DNA from: Pseudomonadota bacterium | GTDB lineage: Bacteria; Pseudomonadota; Alphaproteobacteria; Rhizobiales; Phreatobacteraceae | Direction of reading: 5' to 3' | Assembly: GCA_020161695.1 (NCBI GenBank) | Contig: JAIUOO010000001.1 | Span: 62,001 to 126,000, forward strand | DNA length: 64,000 nucleotides | Part shown: positions 44,494-56,351 of the stretch, in pieces | Layout of the letters: every line of letters begins with the position of its first letter | Numbering within the stretch: position 1 is the stretch's first letter | Made by a program: the position numbers and the translations under genes | The notes under the pieces: model-generated | Seen by the model: the letters and a program-made list of their open reading frames with translations, nothing else | What the model was told of the DNA's origin: nothing | The model's database searches: none

Positions 44494-45024
44494 TCAGAGG
44501 CGATAGAGGATCTGGTCGGTCCAGAAGCGCTCGAGCCGCAGCAGCGACTTGTTCAGCGCCTTGAAGTCGTCGTGCGAGATGCCGCCGACCTGCTCCACCG
44601 TGCGGACATGCTTGGCGTAGAGCGCCTTCACGATCTCCGCGATCTCGTGGCCCTGCGGCGTCAGGCTGATGCGGACCGAACGGCGGTCGATGCGCGAGCG
44701 CTGATGGGAGAGATAACCCATCTCGACCAGCTTCTTGAGGTTGTAGGAGACGTTGGAGCCGAGATAGTAGCCCTTGGTCCGAAGTTCGCCGGCGGTCAGT
44801 TCGCGGTCGCCGATGTTGAACAGCAGGAGCGCCTGAACGGCATTGATATCCGAACGGTTGCGCCGGTCGAACTCGTCCTTGATCACATCCAGGAGGCGGC
44901 GGTGAAGCCGCTCGATGAGGGTCAGCGCCTCCATATAGGTGGGGCTGATGGCCTCGAAGCGCTCCTGGCGCTCGGGAGAGATCGGGGGCGACGCGATATC
45001 GCGCTGCTTGCTCATCGTGCTCAT
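44494..45024 (-). CDS. ldtR: MarR/winged-helix regulator LdtR
   Basis: 176-residue DNA-binding regulator. The helix-turn-helix is TAGELRTKGYYLGSNVSYNLKKLVEMGYLSHQRSRIDRRSVRISLTPQGHEI. In Rhizobiales and Liberibacter, LdtR controls an adjacent L,D-transpeptidase gene and osmotic tolerance; here the transpeptidase lies downstream at 42787. Start at 45024, with AAGAGGCG upstream; the frame is open 42 codons further. Two copies of a CGTTGT-containing repeat 22 bp apart lie 160-200 bases upstream and could be its own operator. Confidence 0.9.
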   Translation of the reverse strand: MSTMSKQRDIASPPISPERQERFEAISPTYMEALTLIERLHRRLLDVIKDEFDRRNRSDINAVQALLLFNIGDRELTAGELRTKGYYLGSNVSYNLKKLVEMGYLSHQRSRIDRRSVRISLTPQGHEIAEIVKALYAKHVRTVEQVGGISHDDFKALNKSLLRLERFWTDQILYRL

Positions 45025-45185
45025 GGGACGCCTCTTGTCCTCGTTGCGGGGCGCCGGGGCGTTTTTTGTGCCCTCGGCTGAGCGGCCCTGTTCACCGCTC
45101 TTGTGACCCGAACGTAAGGCCGCGAATTTTAAGAGTGGCCGAACAAACACGATGAAGGCGGCTTAACCACTACTGAGTGAACAAG

Positions 45186-45231
45186 AACTTGCGTTGTTCT
45201 TTCGATAAACTCTCGTTGTCTTTTCATAAAC
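45186..45231. repeat. tandem 21-22 bp repeats upstream of ldtR, candidate operator
   Basis: AACTTGCGTTGTTCTTT (45186-45202) is repeated as AACTCTCGTTGTCTTTT (45208-45224), 22 bp apart, with identical CGTTGT cores at 45192 and 45214. ATAAAC also recurs 21 bp apart (45205 and 45226). The region is A/T-rich in a GC-rich genome. Spacing of two helical turns suggests a dimeric regulator binding one face of the DNA; autoregulation by LdtR is the simplest idea. Confidence 0.5.
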
Positions 45232-45322
45232 CTGACGGAAAAACCGCAAGATTCGATTCAGGATCGGAATCCCGTTGTTTCCTGCACTTGCGCCCCGGCA
45301 TTTACAAAGCGTTTGAAAACGC

Positions 45323-45359
45323 GAAAGCGGGCGTCAACCATCAGCCGACGCCCGCTTTC
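45323..45359 (-). terminator. terminator of the valine-catabolic operon
   Basis: GAAAGCGGGCGTC (45323-45335) and GACGCCCGCTTTC (45347-45359) form a 13-bp perfect stem with an 11-base loop. On the minus strand it is followed by GCGTTTTC. It lies 72 bases after the mmsB stop and insulates ldtR from the operon upstream. Confidence 0.85.
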
Positions 45360-45430
45360 TCAAATGCTCGTCCCGGTCTTCAGAAAGCGTTCAGCACGCC
45401 TCCGAGTGACGTTGGGGAAGTGATTTCCCG

Positions 45431-46318
45431 TCACCTTCCGCGGAGGAAATTTACGATGCCGGAGAAGTCGGTCCCCGCCTCGCCCTGCGCCGCGTAGAGA
45501 CCGTAGAGGGACGCCGCCTCCGCGCCCATCGGCGTCACCGCTCCCGCCGAGCGGGCTGCATCCTGCGCGAGCTTCAGGTCCTTCAGCATCATGGCCGCGG
45601 TGAAGCCGGGTTGATAGCCGCGGTTGGCCGGCGAGGTCGGTACCGGGCCGGGAACCGGGCAGTAGGTGGTCAGCGACCAGGACTGTCCCGACGACTTCGA
45701 GGCGATGTCGAACAGCTGCTGCGCGTCGAGGCCAAGCTTCTCGGCGAGCACGAAGGCCTCCGAGGTCGCGATCATGGTGATGCCGAGAATCATGTTGTTG
45801 CAGATCTTGGCGGCCTGGCCGTTGCCGGGTCCGCCGGCATGGACGATCGTCTTGCCCATGGCGTCGAGATAGGGCTTGGCGCGCGCGAAGGTCGCATCCT
45901 CGCCGCCGCACATGAAGGTGAGCGTCCCGGCCGTCGCGCCGCCCGTGCCGCCGGAGACCGGAGCGTCGAGCATGGCAAGGCCCTTGCCTGCGGCGACCTT
46001 GGCCACCGCGCGAGCAGTGTCGACGTCGATCGTCGAGGAATCGATCAGCAGCGCCCCGGCCTTCACCTTCGGCACGATGCCGTTCTCGCCGAGATAGAGC
46101 GCATTCACCTCCCGCCCGGAGGGCAGCATGGTGACGACGACATCGGCCTCGGCGACCGCTTCCGCGATGGAGCCGCCGGCGACGCCGCCGGCAGCGACGT
46201 GGCGCTCGATGGCGGCCTGCGTGACGTCCACGCCGACGACCTTGTGGCCGGCCTTGACGAGATTGGCGGCCATCGGCCCGCCCATATTGCCAAGCCCGAT
46301 GAAGGCAATAGTGCTCAT
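45431..46318 (-). CDS. mmsB: 3-hydroxyisobutyrate dehydrogenase
   Basis: 295-residue NAD enzyme oxidising 3-hydroxyisobutyrate to methylmalonate semialdehyde in valine breakdown. IAFIGLGNMGGPMAANLVKAGH is the Rossmann and signature motif, APVSGGTGGATAGTLTFM the substrate site, and GNGQAAKICNNMILG holds the catalytic Lys. Start at 46318, with a strong GGGAGGAG. Last gene of the run acyl-CoA dehydrogenase, HIBCH, DUF6163-like, mmsB. Confidence 0.95.
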   Translation of the reverse strand: MSTIAFIGLGNMGGPMAANLVKAGHKVVGVDVTQAAIERHVAAGGVAGGSIAEAVAEADVVVTMLPSGREVNALYLGENGIVPKVKAGALLIDSSTIDVDTARAVAKVAAGKGLAMLDAPVSGGTGGATAGTLTFMCGGEDATFARAKPYLDAMGKTIVHAGGPGNGQAAKICNNMILGITMIATSEAFVLAEKLGLDAQQLFDIASKSSGQSWSLTTYCPVPGPVPTSPANRGYQPGFTAAMMLKDLKLAQDAARSAGAVTPMGAEAASLYGLYAAQGEAGTDFSGIVNFLRGR

Positions 46319-46384
46319 GTCGCTCCTCCCGTTTCGTGGCCGGTCGGCGCCGGCTGGTCGTTGCGGGCCACGCGGCCCGTGAGA

Positions 46385-46855
46385 TCAGTCGCCGAGCCCC
46401 TCGTCAGCCTGGCGTGCGGCCGCGATGGTGACGACAAGGAAAAAGGCCAGCAGCGCGATGTCGCCGGCGGTTGCCGCCAGCGGCCGCGCCGCCATCTGCA
46501 CCCAGCCCTGGACACCGTAGAGCGCCGCGGCATCGATGCCGAGCGCGACGCCGGTCGCCAACACCCACACGACCCCGCCCCAGGCGGAAGTGAGCCAAAG
46601 GCCCACACCGGCAACGAGTTCGATCACCGCGAAGAACACGGTCGAGGTCTGGAGCGCGGGCGAGTAGTGCTCGAAGCCGATGCCGTCGGCATCGACCATG
46701 CCGCAGATCACCGCCCACTGGCCGAGGCCGCGCGCGATCGTCAGCACGGCCAGCGCGCGCATGAAGATGCGGAAGATGCGGCTCCAGTCGATGCCGCCAT
46801 CGCCGACCTCGGCGAGGATGGCGTCACCCGTCACGCGCTGACGGGTGGTGCTCAT
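46385..46855 (-). CDS. membrane protein of unknown function in the valine operon (DUF6163-like)
   Basis: 156-residue protein with about four membrane segments (FMRALAVLTIARGLGQWAVICGM, FFAVIELVAGVGLWLTSAWGGVVWVLATGV, LAATAGDIALLAFFLVVTIAAA). The pattern fits a small alphaproteobacterial family I recall as DUF6163. Its ATG overlaps the HIBCH stop (ATGA), so it is translationally coupled to a soluble valine-catabolic enzyme, an arrangement not explained by any known role. Confidence 0.7.
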   Translation of the reverse strand: MSTTRQRVTGDAILAEVGDGGIDWSRIFRIFMRALAVLTIARGLGQWAVICGMVDADGIGFEHYSPALQTSTVFFAVIELVAGVGLWLTSAWGGVVWVLATGVALGIDAAALYGVQGWVQMAARPLAATAGDIALLAFFLVVTIAAARQADEGLGD

Positions 46856-47925
46856 GCGCGCGCGCGAGCGGGCGCGACCAGCTCCCCGTCCGGCAAGGGC
46901 GCGAAATGGGCGGCGACGGCGTCGGGCGTCACCTCGGCGAGCGTCGCCGGGTTCCAGCGCGGGACGTTGTCCTTGTCGATGATCACGGCACGGACGCCCT
47001 CGTAGAAGTCGTGGCCGCGGCAGATGCGCGAGACGATGCGGAACTCCGTCCGCATCGCATCCTCGAAATCGAGGCTCTTGCCCGCGCGCACCTGCGCGAG
47101 CGCGATCTTCAGCGATGTCGGCGATTTCGTGCGGATGGTCTTTGCGACATCCGCGCACCAGGGATCGGCGCTGGCATCGAGGGCCGCGATGATTTCCTCG
47201 ACCGCGTCGAAGCGGAAGCAGGCATCGACGGTGGCGCGATGGCCGGTGACGGTCGCCGGCACCATCGACACGTCGGCGAAGGCCTCCAGCGTGTGGTCGA
47301 CGGTCTCGCGGCCGGTCAGGGCCTCCAGCACCTCGGCGAAGCGCGCGGAGGCCATGGCGTGTGTCGCAAGGCCGGTGGAGAGGGCGTCGCCCTGCTTCAT
47401 CCGGTCGCCGGTCAGGGCGAAATAGGCGCCGATCTCGCCGGGAATGCGCGGCAGGAAATAGGTGCCACCGACATCGGGGAAGAAGCCGATGCCGACCTCC
47501 GGCATGGCGAAGGTGAAGCGCTCGCCGGCCACGACGTGGCTGCCGTTGATCGAGACGCCGACGCCGCCGCCCATGACGATGCCGTCGACCAGCGCGACAT
47601 AGGGCTTCGGGTAGCGCTTGATCAGCACGTTGAGCTCGTATTCCTCGCGCCAGAACTGCAGCGCCTCGTCCTGCCGGCCGGCCTTGCCGAGATCATGCAG
47701 CACGCGGATGTCGCCGCCGGCGCAGAAGGCCTTTCCGCCGGCGCCGGCCACGACCACACGCGTAACGGCCGGATCGGTCGCCCAGGCGTCGAGCGCCCGG
47801 CGCATGCCGCGCACCATGGTCAGCGTCAGGGCGTTCAGCGCCTGCGGCCGGTTGAGGGTGATCAGCCCGGCCGAGCCGCGCCGCTCGATCAGGACTTCGT
47901 TGTCCGGGATGGTCTGGTCGTTCAT
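46852..47925 (-). CDS. 3-hydroxyisobutyryl-CoA hydrolase (HIBCH-type crotonase)
   Basis: 357-residue crotonase-fold hydrolase that releases 3-hydroxyisobutyrate from its CoA ester in valine catabolism. AFCAGGDIRVLHDL forms the first oxyanion loop; EEYELNVLIKRYPKPYVALVDGIVMGGGVGVS and FAMPEVGIGFFPDVGGTYFLPR carry the HIBCH-specific Glu and Asp pattern that separates it from enoyl-CoA hydratases. Length is right for HIBCH. It starts 13 bases after the acyl-CoA dehydrogenase stop. Confidence 0.92.
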   Translation of the reverse strand: MNDQTIPDNEVLIERRGSAGLITLNRPQALNALTLTMVRGMRRALDAWATDPAVTRVVVAGAGGKAFCAGGDIRVLHDLGKAGRQDEALQFWREEYELNVLIKRYPKPYVALVDGIVMGGGVGVSINGSHVVAGERFTFAMPEVGIGFFPDVGGTYFLPRIPGEIGAYFALTGDRMKQGDALSTGLATHAMASARFAEVLEALTGRETVDHTLEAFADVSMVPATVTGHRATVDACFRFDAVEEIIAALDASADPWCADVAKTIRTKSPTSLKIALAQVRAGKSLDFEDAMRTEFRIVSRICRGHDFYEGVRAVIIDKDNVPRWNPATLAEVTPDAVAAHFAPLPDGELVAPARARA

Positions 47926-47938
47926 GTCCGGCCTGATA

Positions 47939-49078
47939 TCACGCGCCGAGCACGTCGCGCGAGACGATCACGCGCATGATTTCGTTGGTGCCCTCGAGAA
48001 TCTGGTGCACGCGGACATCGCGCAGCACGCGCTCGATCGGGTGGTCGTTGAGATAGCCGTAGCCGCCGTGGAGCTGGAGGCAGCCATTGACCACCTCGAA
48101 GCCGACATCGGTGGCGAAGCGCTTGGCCATGGCGGCGAGCGTGGTCGCCTTCGGCTCCCTGGCGCCGACGGCAACCGCCGCCCGGCGCACCATCAGGCGC
48201 GCAGCCTCCAGTTCGGTCGCATAGTCAGCGATACGGAAGCGCAGCGCCTGGAAATCCTTCAGCGGCGAGCCGAACTGCTTGCGGTCCTTCATGTAGTCGA
48301 CGGTGCGGTCGAGGCAGAACTGCGCGCCGCCGAGCGAACAGGCGGCGATGTTGAGCCGGCCACCGTCGAGGCCGGCCATGGCAATGCGGAAGCCCTGCCC
48401 CTCCTCGCCGACGAGATTCTCCGCCGGCACGCGGACATTGTCGAAATCCACCACGGAGGTCGGCTGGCTCTTCCAACCGAGTTTCTTCTCCTGCGCGCCG
48501 AAGGAGAGGCCCGGCGTGTCCTTCTCGACCACGAAGCAGGAGACGCCCCTGGCGCCCTCCCCGCCCGTGCGGGCCATGACGACATAGATGTCGGAGCGGC
48601 CACCGCCGGAAATGAAGGCCTTGGCGCCGTTGATCACGTAGGAATTGCCGTCCTTCACCGCGCGCGTGCGCAGCGAGGCGGCGTCCGACCCTGCCCCCGC
48701 CTCGGTCAGGCAGTAGCTGGCGAAAGTCGTCATGGTGCAGAGGTCGGGCACGTAGCGCCTGCGCAGATCGTCGTGCCCATAGGCGTCGATCATCCAGGCG
48801 GCCATGTTGTGGATCGAGATATAGGCCGTGGTCGAGACGCAGCCCTGCGCCAGTTCCTCGAAGATCACCGCCGCATCGAGACGGGTGAGGCCGGAACCGC
48901 CGACATCATCCTTCACGTAGATGCCGCCAAAGCCGAGGGCGGCGGCGGCGCGCAGCGTCTCTTCGGGAAAGACGGAACCTGCGTCCCAGTCGCGCGCATG
49001 GGGCGCCATCTCCGCCGCGGCAAAGTCGCGCGCGACCTGACGGAAGGCGTCCTGTTCCTCGGTGAGCGCGAAGTCCAT
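47939..49078 (-). CDS. acyl-CoA dehydrogenase, probably isobutyryl-CoA specific
   Basis: 379-residue FAD enzyme. [15 protein letters not shown] is the FAD/substrate motif, [15 protein letters not shown] and [17 protein letters not shown] the second, and [20 protein letters not shown] carries the catalytic Glu at the position used by short/branched-chain enzymes. Operon context (HIBCH, MmsB) points to isobutyryl-CoA, the valine intermediate. The ATG at 49078 follows directly on a 12-bp inverted repeat whose right arm contains the only AAGG ribosome-binding-like sequence. Confidence 0.92.
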   Translation of the reverse strand: MDFALTEEQDAFRQVARDFAAAEMAPHARDWDAGSVFPEETLRAAAALGFGGIYVKDDVGGSGLTRLDAAVIFEELAQGCVSTTAYISIHNMAAWMIDAYGHDDLRRRYVPDLCTMTTFASYCLTEAGAGSDAASLRTRAVKDGNSYVINGAKAFISGGGRSDIYVVMARTGGEGARGVSCFVVEKDTPGLSFGAQEKKLGWKSQPTSVVDFDNVRVPAENLVGEEGQGFRIAMAGLDGGRLNIAACSLGGAQFCLDRTVDYMKDRKQFGSPLKDFQALRFRIADYATELEAARLMVRRAAVAVGAREPKATTLAAMAKRFATDVGFEVVNGCLQLHGGYGYLNDHPIERVLRDVRVHQILEGTNEIMRVIVSRDVLGA

Positions 49079-49084
49079 ATGGAA

Positions 49085-49127
49085 AAGCCTTGGGGGAACG
49101 GTGGGGAATCCCGATCCCCCAAGGCTT
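49085..49127 (-). promoter_or_regulatory. strong hairpin covering the ribosome binding site of the acyl-CoA dehydrogenase gene
   Basis: AAGCCTTGGGGG (49116-49127 on the minus strand) pairs perfectly over 12 bp with CCCCCAAGGCTT (49085-49096), followed by TTTTCC and, a few bases on, the ATG. As a hairpin plus T-run it could terminate the transcript of the upstream 96-residue gene. The AAGG of the right arm is the best ribosome binding site for the dehydrogenase, so the hairpin would also block translation. An inner GGGGATCGGGATTCCCC can form an alternative stem. Confidence 0.6.
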
Positions 49128-49226
49128 AGGTGGCCAGCGCCGGGGCGGTCAATTCCGCCGGGCGGCGGAGGCCGTTTGAGCGACTGGCGTCAGACCTCCC
49201 CGGTAAGTCCGGGCGAGGCATCTGCA

Positions 49227-49517
49227 TCAGTGATGGACCATCTTGTCCTTGATCAGGCCGAGAATGGCGAGGAGCAGGCCGCCGCCGACGAAGCCGGCGA
49301 CGATACCGGTCACCACGCTGGTCATGGCCATGGCGCCGCCGGCCATCAGTCCGGGCAGCAGAGCCACCACAATCTGGCCACTGAAGCCGCCACCGACGAA
49401 GCCCACGATGGTGTTGATCAGCCAGCCCTGGTCGAGATGAGGTCCGGCTTTGCCGGCGGCGTTGCCACCGACGGCACCAGCCACGGCCTGGATGAGGATG
49501 GGAAGAAAGCCTTCCAT
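49227..49517 (-). CDS. 96-residue Gly-rich membrane protein (paralogue of the gene at 49984)
   Basis: Small hydrophobic protein with two or three glycine-zipper-like membrane segments ([75 protein letters not shown]) and a basic-His tail (KDKMVHH). Exactly as long as its paralogue 460 bases away. It resembles an uncharacterised family with the GGNAAGK...LDQG...LIN motif, widespread in Rhizobiales. The start at 49517 has a perfect AGGAGGT. Confidence 0.75.
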   Translation of the reverse strand: MEGFLPILIQAVAGAVGGNAAGKAGPHLDQGWLINTIVGFVGGGFSGQIVVALLPGLMAGGAMAMTSVVTGIVAGFVGGGLLLAILGLIKDKMVHH

Positions 49518-52873
<3,356 letters not shown>

Positions 52874-52877
<4 letters not shown>

Positions 52878-54100
52878 ACGTGACCATGGCGGCCATCGAG
52901 GCCGCGCGTAAGACCATTGCCGGGCAGGTCATGCGGACGCCGATGCTGCCGGCGCCGCCGCTCTCCGCCATCACCGGCGCAGAGGTCTACGTCAAATACG
53001 AAAACCTGCAGGTCACCAACTCGTTCAAGGAGCGTGGCGCGCTGGTGAAGCTCGTCTCGCTGAGCGATTCCGAGAAGGCGCGCGGCGTCATCGCCATGTC
53101 CGCCGGCAACCATGCCCAGGCCGTGGCGCTGCACGCCAGCCGGCTCGGCGTGCCCGCAACCATCGTCATGCCGGAGACGACGCCCTTCGTGAAGGTCGCC
53201 GCTACCCGCTCGCACGGCGCGCGCGTCGTCCTCGACGGCGAGACGCTGTCGGACGCACAGGCACGCGCCGAGGCGATCCAGTCGGCCGAGGGCCTGACCT
53301 GGGTCCACCCCTACGACGACCCGCACGTGATGGCGGGACAGGGCACCATCGCCTGCGAGATGCTGGAGGATGTGCCGGACCTCGACATGATCGTGATCCC
53401 GATCGGCGGCGGCGGCCTCATCGGCGGCAATGCCGTGGCTGCGAAGACGCTGCGTCCGGGCATCGAGATCGTCGGCGTCGAAGCCGCCCTCTACCCCTCG
53501 ATGTGGAACGCCATTCATGGCGGCTCGCGCCCGGTCGGCGGGCCGACCCTTGCCGAGGGCATCGCGGTGAAGATCGTCGGCAAGAGCACGCTGCCGGTGG
53601 TGCGGGAGCATGTCCGCGACATCGTTCTGGTCGGCGAAAGCGAGCTCGAACGCGCCGTGAACCTCTACCTCACCCGCCAGAAGACCATCGCGGAAGGCGC
53701 CGGCGCGGCGGGCCTCGCGGCGCTCATCGCCGAACCGGAGCGGTTCCGCGGCCGCAAGGTCGGGCTGATCCTGTGCGGCGGCAATATCGATCCACGCATC
53801 CTCGCCTCGATCATGATGCGCGAGCTCGAGCGCGACGACCGGATCGTGTCGTTCCGGCTGACGATTCCCGACCGGCCGGGCGTGCTCGGCCTCGTCGCGA
53901 CGCTGCTCGGACGCATGGGCGCCAACATCCTGGAGGTCGAACACCGCCGCATGTTCCTCGACACGCCCGCCAAGGGCACGAAGCTCGACATCACCATCGA
54001 GACGCGCGACCGGGAGCACCTGCGCGAGATATTCGCGGCGCTGGAGGCAGAGGGATTGCCGGCGACGCGGATCGAGGCGGGCGACGCCGACGTGCTGTGA
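52874..54100 (+). CDS. ilvA: threonine ammonia-lyase
   Basis: 408-residue PLP enzyme turning threonine into 2-oxobutyrate and ammonia. NSFKERGA holds the PLP Lys, SAGNHAQAVA and GGGGLIGG the cofactor loops, and from about 325 there is an ACT domain (IVSFRLTIPDRPGVLGLVATLLGRMGANILEVEH). Start taken as GTG at 52874, overlapping the permease stop as GTGA, with GGAAG upstream; an ATG lies four codons later. With cimA at 62955 the cell has two routes to 2-oxobutyrate. Confidence 0.93.
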
Positions 54101-54304
54101 TCAGCGGCCGAGCTTGCGGCGCACGCAGGCCTCGATCTGCGGCTGGAGCGTCGCGGGGAACGCGCCACGATTGTTCCGGCTCGCGCGCGGATCGAAGCCG
54201 GCCTCGCGCCAGCATTGCGCTCGCGCCTGCTGCGGCGTCGGCCGACGGGCCTGCATCTCGACGGGCGCGAGCGTGGTCATAAGGGCAAATGCGATCTCGA
54301 TCAT
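54101..54304 (-). CDS. small secreted protein, 67 residues
   Basis: A hydrophobic N-terminus (MIEIAFALMTTLAPVEMQA) resembles a short signal peptide. The mature part is basic with two Cys (ARAQCWREAGFD and IEACVRRKLGR), probably one disulfide. AGGGAGGTC precedes the ATG. Its stop codon directly abuts the ilvA stop from the other strand. No family recognised. Confidence 0.6.
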   Translation of the reverse strand: MIEIAFALMTTLAPVEMQARRPTPQQARAQCWREAGFDPRASRNNRGAFPATLQPQIEACVRRKLGR

Positions 54305-54513
54305 GGCGACCTCCCTGACGTTAGGTCACCCGAGTATTCCTGCCGGGAGGACCGCTCACCATCCGTTCGACTCCCTCCTCCGATCAGAGAGGTTCACATG
54401 CCGTTGACCCGGCCCTGCCGGCCCCTTGCTGCGCCGCGATCCATGACTATCGTTGATGGAATGCGGGACTGCTTCGGCCGGCCCGCCCGACGTCCCCAGA
54501 GCCCCAAGGCGCC

Positions 54514-55263
54514 TTGACCCAGCAGCCGCGCGACACGCCCCAGTTCTACCTGACCGCGCCGACGCCGTGCCCCTATCTGGCCGGCCAGTTCGAGCGGAAG
54601 GTGTTCACGCATCTGGTCGGCCAGCGCGCGCCGCAACTCAACGACATCCTGACCCAGGGTGGCTTCCGCCGGTCGCAGTCGATTGCCTACCGGCCGGCCT
54701 GCGAGACCTGCCGGGCCTGCATCTCCGTCCGCGTGCCGGTCGCGGATTTCCGCCCGAACCGCTCGTTCAGGCGGGTGATGATGAAGAACGCCGATCTCGT
54801 CGGCGAGATGCGCCCGGCCGTGCCCACATCCGAGCAGTATTCGACCTTCCGCGCCTATCTCGACTCGCGGCATCGCGCCGGCGGCATGGCCGACATGACC
54901 GTGCTCGACTACGCCATGATGGTCGAGGACAGCCACGTGAAGACGCGCGTCGTGGAATATCGCAAGCGCGACATCGACACGGCGATCACCGGCCGCAGCA
55001 AGGGCGATCTCGTGGCGGCCGTGCTGACCGACATTCTCGGCGACGGCCTGTCGCTGGTCTATTCGTTTTTCGAGCCGGACCAGGCTGCCCGGTCGCTCGG
55101 CACGCTGGTCATTCTCGACCATATCGCGCGCGCCAAGACGATGGGCCTGCCCTACGTCTATCTCGGCTACTGGGTCCAGGGTTCGCCGAAGATGGACTAC
55201 AAGGCGCGCTTCCTGCCGCAGGAGCGCCTGATGCCGGAAGGGTGGTTCAGGGTCGAGGCCTGA
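54514..55263 (+). CDS. bpt: aspartate/glutamate leucyltransferase
   Basis: 249-residue aminoacyl-tRNA-protein transferase of the N-end rule. [16 protein letters not shown], the cysteine-rich [27 protein letters not shown], and the C-terminal [25 protein letters not shown] are the Bpt/Ate signature. It adds Leu from Leu-tRNA to N-terminal Asp or Glu, marking proteins for ClpS/ClpAP. The start is TTG at 54514, with AAGG five bases upstream; no ATG fits better. Confidence 0.93.
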   Translation: MTQQPRDTPQFYLTAPTPCPYLAGQFERKVFTHLVGQRAPQLNDILTQGGFRRSQSIAYRPACETCRACISVRVPVADFRPNRSFRRVMMKNADLVGEMRPAVPTSEQYSTFRAYLDSRHRAGGMADMTVLDYAMMVEDSHVKTRVVEYRKRDIDTAITGRSKGDLVAAVLTDILGDGLSLVYSFFEPDQAARSLGTLVILDHIARAKTMGLPYVYLGYWVQGSPKMDYKARFLPQERLMPEGWFRVEA

Positions 55264-55269
55264 GCCGCC

Positions 55270-56301
55270 TCACCTGAACGGCGGCGAATATTGCAGCCCG
55301 CCGCGGGTCCACAGCTGGTTCGCGCCGCGCGGCAGGCCGATGCGGCTACCCGCGCCGAGATTGCGGTCGAAGCTCTCGCCGTAATTGCCGACGTGGCGGA
55401 CAATCCGCACCACCCAGTCCCTGGTCAGGCCGAGCTGTTCGCCGAAGGCGGCATCGACACCGAGCAGGCGCTTGATCTCCGGGTTCTGGCTGCGGGTCAT
55501 TTCCATGACATTGGCCTGGGTGACGCCCAGTTCCTCCGCCGCGATCAGGGCGAACAGGGTCCAGCGGACAATGTCGAACCATTGCGGGTCGCCCTTGCGC
55601 ACCCATGGGCCGAGCGGTTCCTTGGAGATGATCTCCGGAAGGACCATGTGCTCGTCCGGGTTCTTCAGCAGAAGCCGGTTGGTGGCGAGCTGCGACATGT
55701 CGGTGGTGTAGGCATCGCACCGGCCATTGTCATAGGCCTTGGCGACCTCGTCGAGGCTGCCGAAGGTGACGACCTGATAGGTCAGGCCATGGGTGCGGAA
55801 ATAGTCGGCGAGGTTCAGCTCGTTGGTCGTGCCCTGCGACACGCAGATGGTGGCGCCGCTCAGGTCGCGCACCGACTTCAGATTGGCGGCCTTGCGGACG
55901 AGGAAGCCCTGGCCGTCGTAGTAATTGATCGCGGTGAAGGCGAGGCCCTGATTCAGTTCGCGGCTGATCGACCAGGTGGTCGTGCGCGACAGCACGTCGA
56001 TATTGCCGCCCTGAAGCGCGATCAGCCGGTCCTTGGAGGCGAGCGGCGAATAGCGGGCCTTGTCGGGGTCGTCGAAGATCGCGGCGGCCAGGGCCCGGCA
56101 GAAATCGGTGTCGAAGCCGCGCCAGACGCCGGCATTGTCGGGCTGCGAGAAGCCGGGCACGCCCTGGCTCGCGCCGCACATGATGTGGCCGCGCTCCTTG
56201 ATGCGCTGGAGCGTCGCGCTGCCGGGCGCCTGCGCCAGCGCCGACGCGCAGCCGAGCGCGATCGTGGCCGTCGCGGCCATCATCGTCCTGAAAACATTCA
56301 T
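55270..56301 (-). CDS. aapJ: general L-amino-acid ABC transporter substrate-binding protein (AapJ type)
   Basis: 343-residue periplasmic receptor. A signal peptide (1-24, ending ASALAQ) is followed by LQRIKERGHIMCGASQGVPGFS and GFDTDFCRALAAAIF, typical of AapJ, then ISRELNQGLAFTAINYYDGQGF, CVSQGTTNELNLADYF and DVLSRTTTWSISRE. AapJ binds many L-amino acids. The partner permease and ATPase genes (aapQMP) are not adjacent, so this copy may be an orphan. Start at 56301, with GGGGATGA upstream. Confidence 0.9.
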   Translation of the reverse strand: MNVFRTMMAATATIALGCASALAQAPGSATLQRIKERGHIMCGASQGVPGFSQPDNAGVWRGFDTDFCRALAAAIFDDPDKARYSPLASKDRLIALQGGNIDVLSRTTTWSISRELNQGLAFTAINYYDGQGFLVRKAANLKSVRDLSGATICVSQGTTNELNLADYFRTHGLTYQVVTFGSLDEVAKAYDNGRCDAYTTDMSQLATNRLLLKNPDEHMVLPEIISKEPLGPWVRKGDPQWFDIVRWTLFALIAAEELGVTQANVMEMTRSQNPEIKRLLGVDAAFGEQLGLTRDWVVRIVRHVGNYGESFDRNLGAGSRIGLPRGANQLWTRGGLQYSPPFR

Positions 56302-56351
56302 CCGGTCATCCCCGCTGGTCGTGCGGCGCTTGCGACCGCATCGACCGGCAT

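Larger units (their letters stand above)
45025..45430. promoter_or_regulatory. ldtR control region between ldtR and mmsB
   Basis: 406 bases without a gene on either strand. It holds the A/T-rich repeats at 45186-45231, probable ldtR promoter elements, and the terminator hairpin at 45323-45359. No small ORF with a ribosome binding site was seen. Confidence 0.5.
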
